Shown one piece after another: positions 47,862-58,389 of a DNA stretch of 64,000 nucleotides. The notes under the pieces are model-generated. The model searched no databases, was not told the DNA's origin, and saw only the letters and a list, made by a program, of their open reading frames with translations. The position numbers and the translations under genes are program-made. The DNA lies in contig JAEBUN010000001.1 in assembly GCA_023014365.1 (NCBI GenBank), positions 1,612,001 through 1,676,000 on the forward strand, given 5' to 3'. This DNA is from Lepiota brunneoincarnata. Lineage: Eukaryota > Basidiomycota > Agaricomycetes > Agaricales > Agaricaceae. Every line of letters begins with the position of its first letter. Within the stretch, counting starts at the first letter, position 1.

Positions 47862-50170
47862 ATGTCCTCGTCCCCTTCCCCCAAGTCCACCCACTCACAA
47901 ACAATTTCTACCACCGATGACGCGACAGCTGACGAGAGCCCGATCAACGGTTTCCAACAGGAAAACTCATCACCTCCCTTAAGCACCGTCGGCAACATGG
48001 ATACTCCTTCCATGCGGACAAGGTCTAGAAACAAACGGTGCCCGGAAGAGAAATCCAAGGAACCCGCAAAACGCCTTCGCACGAACGCTCGAACCATTCG
48101 GGGTGCTACGGAGTCTTCCTCTGGGGTCGGTTCTTCAGCTCTGATTCTTGAGGAGAGTCAAGATGGTGCCAGTAAGACCAATAGTGGACAGTCCAATACG
48201 GCGGGTAAGGTACTTTCTATCATCAATAATCTAACTGACCCCAGGTTTTCTGATCAGAAACTACTCTTGGTACAGGAACATATCCTCTCCCGAGTCACAC
48301 GCAGGATGTTGAAATGCGGGATTCTCCCGTCTCGCGAAATCAAACGGAGGATCCCACCGTTGTACTTCGGGTCATGCACCCTCATCCCAGTTCGAGCCCT
48401 AGTTCAGCCAGTGCACTATCGAATCACGATGAGACCGGTCAAGCTATTTCGCCTCCATATCTGCCCCAAGCGACGCAAGACCTGAGTTCCACGACCGTTC
48501 ATGTCGACCATCAAAACCCTGGCCTTGCTATCGGGATCTTCGTCTCTTCCTGTAGATACGAGTGTCGACCCCAACCTCGATCCAGCCCTTGCCGCCCAAT
48601 CCAGACGTTCTCCACACTCAATCACAAATCTCGCACAACCGACTGACACCCCTCCAACGTCTGACAACCAAGCGAACCCAACAACACTAAATCGAACCAA
48701 CAGCCCTGACGGCAAGCCGCTGGCGCAAATCCTCCCGACGGCTAGCCCGACAGAGGAAGGAAAATCGACTTCTCCCAGTCCCAATCTTGCTAACAATCCA
48801 TACCTAAGCCTCAGTACTGCCTTTGTGAAAGGCAGCAGCGCAGGATCTGTAGTCGACAGGTTATAACCCTTACGCTCTATATTATGGGCCCGGAACACCC
48901 ATCACACCTCATACACCAGCTTACCCGTACCCTTATTATTATCTCCCCAGTCCCCTGGCTGGTCCCAGCGTGTATCCGACGAGCCCAAGCTTCGCCCCCT
49001 CCCCAACTACGCAAAAACCTCCAACATCCGAAATTCAGCGACAAAAACCTAAACGCCTCAAGGCGCATACAGTAACAACTGGCAACCACAACATCCCGAT
49101 TGTTCCGCGCGATAAGAAGAGCAAGCCTATGTTACCACTGAACGTAGGTATTATGACGGTCATCAGGTTGGGTGAAGTGTGCATGCGGGAACACTTTCAT
49201 ACGGAGCGGTACATATTTCCCGTGGGGTATGAAGTCACCAGGCAGGTCCATTCGCATTCATTATGTAGGTGAATGCTAATTGTGTCGTCAGGAGGTATCT
49301 ATCAACAGTGGACCCTAATGCAGAGGTCGTGTATCACTGCACTATCCTTGATGGTGGTGATGGGCCCAAATTCCAGATTGTTCCTTCAGATGCACCCGAA
49401 AGGACTGTCATAGCCGGCACTGCAACAGGCGCCTGGTCAAGCATTGTCAAACAAGCCAACGCCATCCGCAATCGGCAACACTCGAACTCGGTTTCAGGTC
49501 CAGATTTTTTTGGTCTGGGGCAAAATACAATCAAACATCTGATACAAGAGCTTCCGAATGCCAATCGTTTGCGGGATTATGTCTGGCAAAATTTCGTTGA
49601 AGGAGGGTGCGTAGTTGTCACTTGGGGACGGAAGAGCTGGGCTTACCCCTTGATACAGGCCTCTAGGCGGTCGCCATGCAGCCGTGACACCGGCTCTTCC
49701 AGAAGACTATGATTCTACAATGCCGATAGGTGCCTTATATCCTGTCGAGCGGGACCGGCTGAAGAGAGAAATCAGCTCCAGTCCTCGTGGACTCCATCAC
49801 TACCCCCAACATATCATTGCACAAGCGGAGAGCCAGCGAAAACAAAGTGGATCACAAGAGCGTGAGCAGGAGCCAAATCAAACCCCAGATCCCGTTGCAA
49901 CTTCATCGCAGCAAGCACCGCAGGGACTTAGCCTTCCACACCTGGACACCCACCCCGCGAATGGACATGCCAATGTTCTCTCTCCACACTGATGGTGAAC
50001 GACTGGCGGCCCCTGCGGTACCACAAGATACAATACCAACTCAGCCCTCACAATCTCAATACCGCTCCGATGCTCCATCGAGCCCATCAGGGTCACCTCC
50101 CCCCATCCCCGCAACCATCGCGAGCATCATGAATGCCTATCCCGCCCCTGGTCCCTCGTCATCCTCGTGA
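47862..50170 (+). CDS. FYRN/FYRC-domain nuclear protein, several frame breaks
   Basis: FYRN and FYRC domains occur together in chromatin regulators such as MLL/Trithorax, some JmjC proteins and TBRG1. The start gives MSSSPSPKSTHSQTISTTDD with a basic, NLS-like KRCPEEKSKEPAKRLR. A long Ser/Pro-rich middle (PYLPQATQDLSSTTVHVD; YNPYALYYGPGTPITPHT) needs at least three frame changes near 48310, 48510 and 48860. The domain part is clear: PLNVGIMTVIRLGEV, HTERYIFPVGYEVTR, an intron near 49235-49290, RYLSTVDPNAEVVYHCTILD, GPKFQIVPSDAPER, then SGPDFFGLGQNTIKHLIQEL, PNANRLRDYVWQNFVEG. Another frame change near 49985 precedes the stop at 50170. Introns I failed to place could explain some breaks. Converges with the sirtuin gene. 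Confidence 0.75.
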
Positions 50171-50478
50171 CAATTGCACCAAGACAATTTGTACAATTAT
50201 CATCTCTTGCATGTCTTTCCCAGTCTCATCAGATTGTTGTCGCATTTTATCGAACTTGAACTTTGAACATCAGCTATCCTTGCCTTCATATCCTCATACC
50301 GACGATCAATTTCCTCCCGTTTGGGCCCGCGTTTTCCACTTCACTTCTTGTCTTAGGTTTTCCTTGGGCTTCAGATTCTTCCATTGTAGCTTCCATTTTG
50401 CTTTGGCCAATACAGGCCTCTCGCGAGGCGCTTTTGGTAACCAGAAGGGGGCTACTCAACACCAGCCCCTGTCACTTA

Positions 50479-50522
50479 GATCTCTCAGAAGCGCCGTGAG
50501 GCGTACTCACTTCTGAGAGATC
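50479..50522. other. Perfect 13-bp hairpin between convergent genes
   Basis: GATCTCTCAGAAG (50479-50491) pairs exactly with CTTCTGAGAGATC (50510-50522). Within the 18-base loop CGCC GTGA GGCG forms a second stem closed by a GNRA-type tetraloop. It lies between the FYR gene (ends 50170, plus) and the sirtuin gene (ends 50738 or 50937, minus). Could be a 3'-UTR or RNA structural element; function not shown. Confidence 0.65.
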
Positions 50523-50737
50523 GTGCGAGCCCGGTTCTGCCGGTGTTCATCGAGGGCGATAGTGACTACGCATGAATAAGCACCTCCGTACCGTCAAGGA
50601 TATGAGTGGTGCATGTTTGCGTGCCTCCCGTGGGGACTTCGGCTGTTGCAAGGCCTGTGCTGGAAACGGAGTAGTATAGGAGGCATACAATCTTATCCTT
50701 TGAGAACAAAGCTTGAATACATGAGGTTTGCACAGAG

Positions 50738-52319
50738 TTACAACTTGTCTTGTCTGACGCCTTGTCCATGTGACGTGGCGGGCGGCTTTGGTTCCGGAAT
50801 TTCCAGAACTTTGCCTCCAGGTGTGGGGTCAGCGTATGCCTCGGCTAACTTTGACGACTTGTCCTTGGAGGAAATGGCCAGACTTTGTTCGATTGCTGAT
50901 GTTAGAGTGTCGACTTCATCCCTGATCTTGGATTCATCACCCTGATTGGGACCCACGTCCTTCTCCTTCCCTCCCTTCTCCTCCTGCAAGGCATCCTCGT
51001 CCTTCTCCACGCTTTCCTCTGTTGCTTTTCCACAACTTCAACAACTCCTCTTCCCATCCCAATTTTGCGCAGAGCTCTTGAACCATCTCATCGCATTTAC
51101 CAAGAAGCAACACGTCGTCTGCCCGGTCTGCAAAGTCACCTACACGCTCGAGATTCATCAGGACTCGTGGACAGCTATCTTCAGGTAACCCGGCAAGCAT
51201 AGCGAAGGGGTGAACGGTTAAAGAAGTGCCCATGACGATGAGGAGGTTGGCTTGGCTGAGGATTGGGATGGAGTTGATAAACTGCCTGAGGAAGCTGAAT
51301 GATTTGATTGCCATCCAAGGGTTTTAAAAATCAATTCCTCTCTTCCAATCTTACGATAAAATTCGAGATAAAAGTAGACGTACTTGTTCCCCAAAGAACA
51401 CAATGTCGGGTTTAACGAGACCTTTGCACCCTTCGCATCTGGGGATTGTCTTTTCCTTGATGTGAACTTTGATCAAATCATCATCGTAGGGGACGCGGCA
51501 GTTGATGCATCGCTGTGTGGCGAAGCTCCCGTGTGCTTCGATGATTTTATCGTTGGGGACGCCTGCGCGACGTTCGAGGGTGTCTATGTTCTGAGTGAAG
51601 CACTTGAGGAGGAGGCCCTTGTTGTGGAGGAGCTTGATGAAGGAGTGGGTGATTGTTGGACGGAATTTGCCTGGGTAGAGTTCTTGGGCGAGGGTATAGA
51701 CTAGAGAGAGAGAAAAAGGGGGAGAGTAGATTTGTGTGAGTTTGGGACGTTGTGTTGAGAAGGGGGGGGGGGTTAGGGAAATTGGGACGGACAGGGGACG
51801 GGGTTGCGACGGAAGAAATTGATCTCGAATACAGCTTCTGGGTGGGGGAGGTTCAATCTGGCGAGATTTGACTGTGGTGCAGGATTTGGAACTATTCGAG
51901 TAACTATGGAATAGGGAGGGGGGAACTCACGTAAAGACCTGCGATTACGGGGTTATTATCCGAGAAGCTCGAAAAGAGAGCACAAATCTGAGGAGACATA
52001 CCAGTCTTGGGTGACCTGAAATCAGGAATACCTGCAGAGGTACTAACGCCTGCCAGGAGTCAGTTTGAGTCGGTGCAGACTCGAGTACGGATAAAAAAAA
52101 CGAACCGGCGCCCAACTACATTCGAGAGTTTAACGAGCGAAAAAAATAAAAAAATAAAAAAGCCCGCGATGGGTGGGGCAAGTAGAGAGAGCTCCTGCGC
52201 ACCATCAAAACAATATTGTTACATTTATCGGACTTGATGTATTCCGCTAGGCCCTCGACATCCTTGCTTTTCAGGACTTTGGGTTTCTGGGAAAGTTTCC
52301 TCTTCCAGCGGTCGACCAT
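50738..52319 (-). CDS. Sir2-family NAD-dependent protein deacetylase (Hst2/SIRT2 type)
   Basis: Sirtuins remove acetyl groups from lysines using NAD+. Start ATG at 52319: MVDRWKRKLSQKPKVLKSKD, YIKSDKCNNIVLM. A 10-base exon (52106-52115) supplies the end of LGAG, giving LGAGVSTSAGIPDFRSPKTG across the joins. An 8-base exon (51931-51938) supplies GLY before SNLARLNLPHPEAVFEINFF. Further: FTQNIDTLERRAGVP, IIEAHGSFATQRCINCRVPY (catalytic His, first zinc Cys pair), IPRCEGCKG (second pair), VFFGEQ, MGTSLTVHPFAMLAGLPE and PRVLMNLERVGDF. The main frame runs out at 50937. A frame change near 51010-51040 would add an acidic tail (EKDEDALQEEKGGKEKDVGP) to 50738, the type of C-terminus usual for Hst2. 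The true end is uncertain. Confidence 0.9.
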
Positions 52320-53190
52320 TCTTGCGTGGGGGGGAGGGGGAGGGGGGGGGTGTTCTATGTAGTGGGTTGACTTGGGACGAAGGGAGGGAAGGGCGCTAAT
52401 TGTGGGCCCAGCAGGTGGGAATGAAGGGTTCTAATTGGTTATATTACTCCGGGCTATTTATAGTGCACCGACCTCCCGGGTTAATTGGACACCTGGACAA
52501 GCGTATGGTAGCTGGCTTTAGCGCCTACATCTAAATAATTCTCCCCTAAATGTCTGTCAAATATCTTAGCATAAAAATATATGTAAGAACTGTGGAAATT
52601 CCTACTCTGTCACAACCCCTAGCTGAAAGCATCCACCGAAAGGCTATGGGTTAAGAGGGACGAAGTGAAAAGGAATCGGCGAGACGTTGTTGAATTAATC
52701 AATTGATCCTTGGAAGGAAGTTTGTGCCCGCAGGACTTGGTAAGAGAATGAGACTGCGATGTGACTGAAGAAACGATGCCAGGCCAGTCTTCAGTGTGTT
52801 TGGAACCAAGGGAACTACCACACTAACTTACGTTATCTCAGGATTCTCGTCAACTTACGCCCCGCTATACTGGGGTTTTCAAAGCCTCACGCGTTTGGGA
52901 GCAAAACATCTCGCATGCTACGCCTCACATGGCGATGCTTCGTGTGGGAACACAATGGATCATTGAGGAACACTATGTCGCTCTAGATCCATTGTTCCCA
53001 TCGCTCGGCTGCCTTATCTTCTCGATTTGCGCTCGAAACATCATCTGACGGATCATGTTCATGCCCATTCCTCGCGGATCGCGAGGTATGTACGATCACG
53101 AGAACACAGGAGTCTGCAAAACATATATACTTGAAGTATCCGCCCCGCCCTCTATCCAAGAGTGTTTTCACGAGCACAAAGCCATAGTAT
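52320..53190. promoter_or_regulatory. Divergent region between the sirtuin and glyoxal oxidase D
   Basis: Two G-rich runs lie just before the sirtuin start (52328-52350). The glyoxal oxidase D side keeps the family promoter signals: TGCTTCGTGTGGGAAC near 52936 (254 bases before the ATG), ATTGAGGAACA near 52962, GATCACGAGAA at 53094 and a TATA-like CATATATACT at 53121. No gene seen. Confidence 0.5.
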
Positions 53191-55310
53191 ATGAGGGTTT
53201 TGGACCTTGTCCTGTTTTCTATCTCTCTCTCCGCTGCACGCGTAGTGGCTACAGCTGGATCGCGGGTGGCATTTTGTACAGAATGGTACCTCTGGCATCG
53301 TCGCACTCGAATCGATCGTCGTCTCGGATACCCTCGCTATTTTCTTCGACCGGTTTACAAATGCTCCCCTGCAGATTGACGGACATTCTGCCTGGGGTGC
53401 TGTCTGGAATATGGAGACAAACACCGCAACCGCTCTTGAAGTCGTGTCCCATAGCTTTTGTGCATCAGGGGGTTTCCTAAGTAACGGCACAATGGTGGGG
53501 TTTCCCCTTCTTTCGAACTGAGTTAAATGGGTTCTCAAAAGCTGAAGCCATGAAACGCAGGTCAGCGTTGGTGGACACGCTGCTGTCCTTCCCTGGGCTG
53601 AAGATGGACGGATGGGTCTAAGAATATGGGAGCCTTGTGACGATCCCAATGGTGTTGGTTGCAGGTTGTTTGAGGATCAAGCCCTTTTTCACCTTGCGGA
53701 GACGAGATGGTACCCATCTAGTGCAAGGATTTTTGATGGTTCTTTGGTAATTTATTATTTTCGGGTGATATTAACCCGGCTGATAACGAATACCCAGCTA
53801 GTCGTCGGGGGCACGCATGAAGCAAGCGCGTTTTATAATGTTGACCCTGTCAACAACCTTGAGTTCTTCCCTAAAAAGGATGGCGGCATTCCAAGACCCT
53901 TGAAACTTCTCGAACGTACTCTTCCTGCTAATTTATTCCCTCGGTGAGCACTCTGACCATACGCGAACGAAGCGACAAGTTGATATTCATGATACATTTA
54001 GAGTGCTGGCCTTGCCCGATGGCAGAGTATTCATAGCTTCCAACAATCAAACCATCATTTACGATGTAGAAAAGAACACCGAGACAATCCTGCCTGACAT
54101 TCCTAATGGTGTCCGAGTCACGAACCCCTTGGATGGTACTGCTACTCTCCTACCCCTCCATCCTCCCCACTACATCCCCGAGGTTCTCATCTGTGGTGGT
54201 ACGAACACGAGCGACCAAATTCCCGTCAGCGAACTCTCGTCACAGACTCCCGCATCAGGACCAATGCAGCCGTATGACTCTGACTCCAGAGGGGATCAAG
54301 CGTGGCTGGGAGATCGAAAGGATGCTGGAACCCAGGATGATGCCGGAGATGATTCTCATGCCCAATGGTCAAGTTCTGATCATCAATGGCGCACAGACAG
54401 GATATACTGGGCTTGGTGACGTCAGGGATCCTATCGGTAATTCCTCAAATTCGGATCATCCTGCGTAGGTCGTCGTCTCTTTGTAACGGAGGCTCGGGTT
54501 TGAAATGACGTTTGTGTAGATTTACTCCGTCGTTGTATACTCCAGATGCACCATCAGGGAAGCGAATTAGCAACAAGGAGTTGCCGGTCACAGATATCGC
54601 CCGCCTGTATCACTCTTCTGCGACTTTGACACCAAAGGGGTACGTCGTATATACCTCCCGTTGACGTATGAAGCCCAAAAACTTACAATAATATTAGTAA
54701 TATTATGGTCGCTGGTTCTAATCCTAATACCAATATTGTTAACGGTACCAAGTTCTCCAGGCAAGCATCAAAACCCTTGAACACAAATAAAGTACTGAGA
54801 CAACTTGGCAGTGAATTCCGAGTCGAATATTTGAACCCTCCTTATATGTCGGTTGAGCGTCCTCACCTATCCAACGTCCCCAAGAAGATTGCCTTCAACA
54901 CCAAGTTCCACGTAGACGTCTCTATTCCAGGAAACCTCAAGGGGGGGAGTATCAAAGGTACCAACCCGCTTTATTGCTTGTAGGGCACCCGATCTAATAG
55001 GGTATCCATAGTTGCGCTAATCGATCTTGGCTTCTCATCCCATGCCTTCCACTCCAGCTCTCGTCTTGTCTTCATGGATGCTCAACTTTCCAGAGACCGG
55101 AGGGCATTAATGATTACTAGTCCACCGAACAACCGTGTATATCCTCCCGGTCCAGGTTTGTGTCGTGCATACCAAAGACGTGTGCTCGTCGTTAACCGCC
55201 GCCTAGCTTACATCTTCTTAACCGTTGACGACATCACAAGCCTAGGTGCAAGAGTGATGGTAGGAAATGGTGCTTCTCCACCTGTTGAGGATCAGGGTAT
55301 CCGACTTTGA
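53191..55310 (+). CDS. Glyoxal oxidase (AA5_1), copy D; two frame breaks
   Basis: Most diverged of the four copies and separated from the others by 7 kb. The signal peptide is [20 protein letters not shown]. Right after it GSR leads out of frame: two bases are missing relative to copy B near 53267, before [16 protein letters not shown]. Later exons read [17 protein letters not shown] sequence, [81 protein letters not shown] and [12 protein letters not shown], ending DQGIRL. One extra G near 54259 interrupts the exon before [20 protein letters not shown]. All cofactor and copper ligands are kept, so the enzyme was active until recently, or still is if the breaks are errors. Stops 71 bases before the convergent S28 gene end. 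Confidence 0.85.
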
Positions 55311-55381
55311 CCGGGGTTTGTGGTTGTGTTTTGACTGTCAAATGTAGTTGGAAAGGAGAAATGTGTAAGCTTTTGAACGGA

Positions 55382-57703
55382 TTAATGTTGGGCGGGTTTC
55401 CAGTCTACAAGCCATTCTTTAACAAAGTGAACAATCTCCCTATGAATCTGCTGTATCTCTTGAGGCTCATCCGTCGTGTTTCGAAGTCCGCTCATGTCCC
55501 ACAAATGAACTGCACCTTTATCCACTATTCAGTTGTCAAGGAACTTTGAAGATAACGAGCAGGACCGACCAGGTATTAATTTAAACGGACGTAGAATAGT
55601 ATCTGGTCGTGACTTGGCATCGTCGCTATGAGGGGTTCTAGGTCTCCATGGGTCTACTATTTGAGTGTCACTTCATTTGAGTAGCCGGCAAGAGGGTCAA
55701 CCGTTTATTACTCACACTCGCCATCGATAAATGCCAACCGGTCGGCTGCAATGTTAAATCCCCCCAGCGCATTGATAGTGTTGATGTTCGGGACGATGGG
55801 TACACGATAGTGTTCCCCAGGCTGGAATGATTGTCTACACACCTTCAGCTTATACTCAAGATCAATCGTTCGCGAGATAATCCGAGGGGCGTGATGATCT
55901 GGAGGCGAGATCTACAAGGGATGAGCTGGAGGTTGGGTGTTGAATGATAGTCCCGGACGTACGACAAATGAGCCCCATTGTGTGCACATTTGGAACCGCC
56001 ACAGACGATCGGTCTGAGTGATGTCAGTGCCTTGATAGACTTCATCATCGTGTGTCGTGAAGCACTTCGCTCAGGGATCAACTGTCTGGTGCACAGGGTT
56101 AAAGCATAAACCCTGAGAACTCACCGCATTGATATCGCCAACTTCCTCAAGGCAGGCTCGAATGATGGGATCCTGCAAGTGCAGCTCCGTCGCCGAATTG
56201 CACCTAAAGAAACGATAAAATTCACCTGTCGGATATAATTCGCCCAGTTCACGATAGAAAAGTCCAGGGAAAACCCATGCTCGACTTCAATTGATCTCAA
56301 GGGGTGGCCGAACGGCAGGTTGTTTGCGGCATCATCCGGAATGTCTCCAAATGGCTTGATAAACCTCGTGCAGAATCGCTCAAATTCGTTGACCCCGACG
56401 TCGGAATTCCACGCTTTGCGTTCCCAATAGGCGAAGGATTTCTGTGGCAAAAGATGAACCCAGGATCACAGAACAAATGACACGGATTTACCGTGATAAA
56501 GGATGCGAAATCGTCATCGTGTCTGAGGTCAGCGAGCCCGAATAGAGCTTTAAAACGACGTTTGCTGAGACCGTTGAGGATAATGTTATCGATGACCTCC
56601 GTGGCCTTCGCCAGGTATTCTGAGCATCTCGGATCGGCGGCGTGTCTGACAACTTCAGTTGTATTGCCAGTTTTCCATGGTCGCATGTGTAACAGCTGAA
56701 AGTCGATACACAATATGAGGGTGAAAATGGGAAGAGTACTGGGAACGCTCACCGCTAGAGGCAATAGGCACCATAAACTAGTTCCGGATATAGGATTCTC
56801 ATATGCGCAGCGCGTGCTCCAGCGTAGGACCCCTGGTCATGGAGTGAGCTAGTTCGTACTAGCATGCAATCAACAGCTTACGCCGTAGTATATCCAAGGA
56901 GTATTTGGAGATGTCAGGTCTTGGCTGATGCCTTCAAATTTGACGTTGGACATGAAATTGGCACTATCCGCCGCAGCTTGTTCATTAGTGAGCCAGCTAT
57001 ACCATTCAGGAATAAGTATGTTCAACGTGGGTGTGAATAGAATACACACCGGAGGGAGTCCGTCGTAAAGTTATCCACTGGAATTGATTCTCCTGAACAC
57101 AGATTACCCGAGTTCCTACCCTGAGGGATCGTCCACGACGTACCATAATACCGGTGTTCGAGTAGTATACCAAGCCCATCAGTCGCTTCCGCTAGTATAT
57201 CAACGATACCTGTGTCGAGAACGGGTAGTCTACCCTGACAAGTAAGGCAGGGAACTCACTACCAAGCTTGAATTTACACATACTGTGGCATTCACCTCCC
57301 CACCATCAAGTATGAACACAGGTGCTCCTTCTCTCTGTTTGTAATACCTCTTGTTGATCCAATACCGCTGCTTGAACGTATGCCGATTCGAACTGTCAAA
57401 GTGGTCGAGAGGCTGCTCGAACCAGCCGAGCTGAAGCTCTTGACTTTCTGCTGATTGTCCTTGCCGTTCTGCAGAGGACGCTGAGGTGGGATTCCAGTTG
57501 TCATTCTGTACGACGAGCGCTGATCGTTCAGGAGAGATAGTTTTCCGCGCTCGAGCTTTGGCTTCGACCAGTTGCTCCAGTCGATGAATATTCACTGCCT
57601 GGGGTCCAAGAACTTGTAAAAGGTGCGGGGAAAACCCAACAGCCTGGGTGAAGCACAGCGAGAGTGCGAGGATCGGGGCAAGTTCGGATGATAGCAACCA
57701 CAT
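55382..57703 (-). CDS. Serine peptidase S28 (prolyl carboxypeptidase-like), copy 1; one frameshift
   Basis: S28 peptidases are secreted or lysosomal enzymes cleaving next to proline. The start at 57703 gives signal peptide MWLLSSELAPILALSLCF. Then WFEQPLDHFDSSNRHTFKQR, YWINKRYYK and VFILDGGE (S28 N-terminal block), GLGILLEHRYYG, LTNEQAAADSANFMSNVKFE and the nucleophile motif GSYAGARAAHMRILYPELVY. Directly after it GAIASSG is broken by one extra base near 56766. Next FKALFGLADLRHDDDFASF, WNSDVGVNEFERFC and EVEHGFSLDFSIVNWANYI. The last exons give RLAFIDGE, then DPWRPRTPHSDDAK (catalytic Asp region) and GAVHLWDMSGL (catalytic His), ending VDWKPAQH. About ten exons. The paralogue at 61048 is intact. 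Confidence 0.85.
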
Positions 57704-58389
57704 CCTGGGGTTAGACTCGGTGAAGGACGAAGGGAACAGATTCAGGGCAGGACCACTATTCGCTTTACCTGCCACGCCCCTGAAGCATGGTGTAGGCAAA
57801 CAAGTGCCACGGGGTTGATGGAAGCATTGGGAGCCAGCGCCAAGCTCGTCGGACTGCAAAAGCCCTTGTCACAGTCCCACAATATTCTTACGTGGCCTGT
57901 CGACACCTTGTACCATGAACACCAGTCTTTCGGATGTCTCCAGTGACGACCGCCACATTTTGTTTGTTTGGCTCTAGGGCTCTCGATTTTACTCCTTCAG
58001 TACGAGGCAATGATCTACAGCTTCCATTCTTATCAGACTTGTTGTTTTGACCGCTGGGATCCGTGTGCGTTACCATCTTACTCCAGAGTCAAGCTTCAAG
58101 GGACGCTAGAGTGTGAGCTGACCTCTGCATGTACCGCGACAGAAACCGCTTCCTGCAGCCTCCCCGTGATTCACTTTCACATGCAGTTGGCGTCTCTCTC
58201 ACCTTTCGCCACCAGTGTCACGTTGTGACCGCGGATTGAGGAAACGGGGCCGCCTCGGTGGCAGTGAAAGGGTCCCAGTGATGGTGCCTTGGCCGTAAGC
58301 TCAAAACAACAAACCAAAAACAAGAATTCTCACCTCGGATATTATAATTTCCCCGCTCACCTGCAAAGGCTCTCCTTGAGGACACTAAA
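57704..58389. promoter_or_regulatory. Divergent intergenic region, S28 copy 1 and GMC oxidoreductase
   Basis: About 690 bases between divergent starts (57703 minus, 58390 plus). No gene seen. No repeat shared with the glyoxal oxidase promoters recognised. Confidence 0.4.

Noticed and set aside
51384..51704. 106-codon acidic plus-strand open frame
   Set aside because: Exact antisense of the sirtuin catalytic exon; a shadow.
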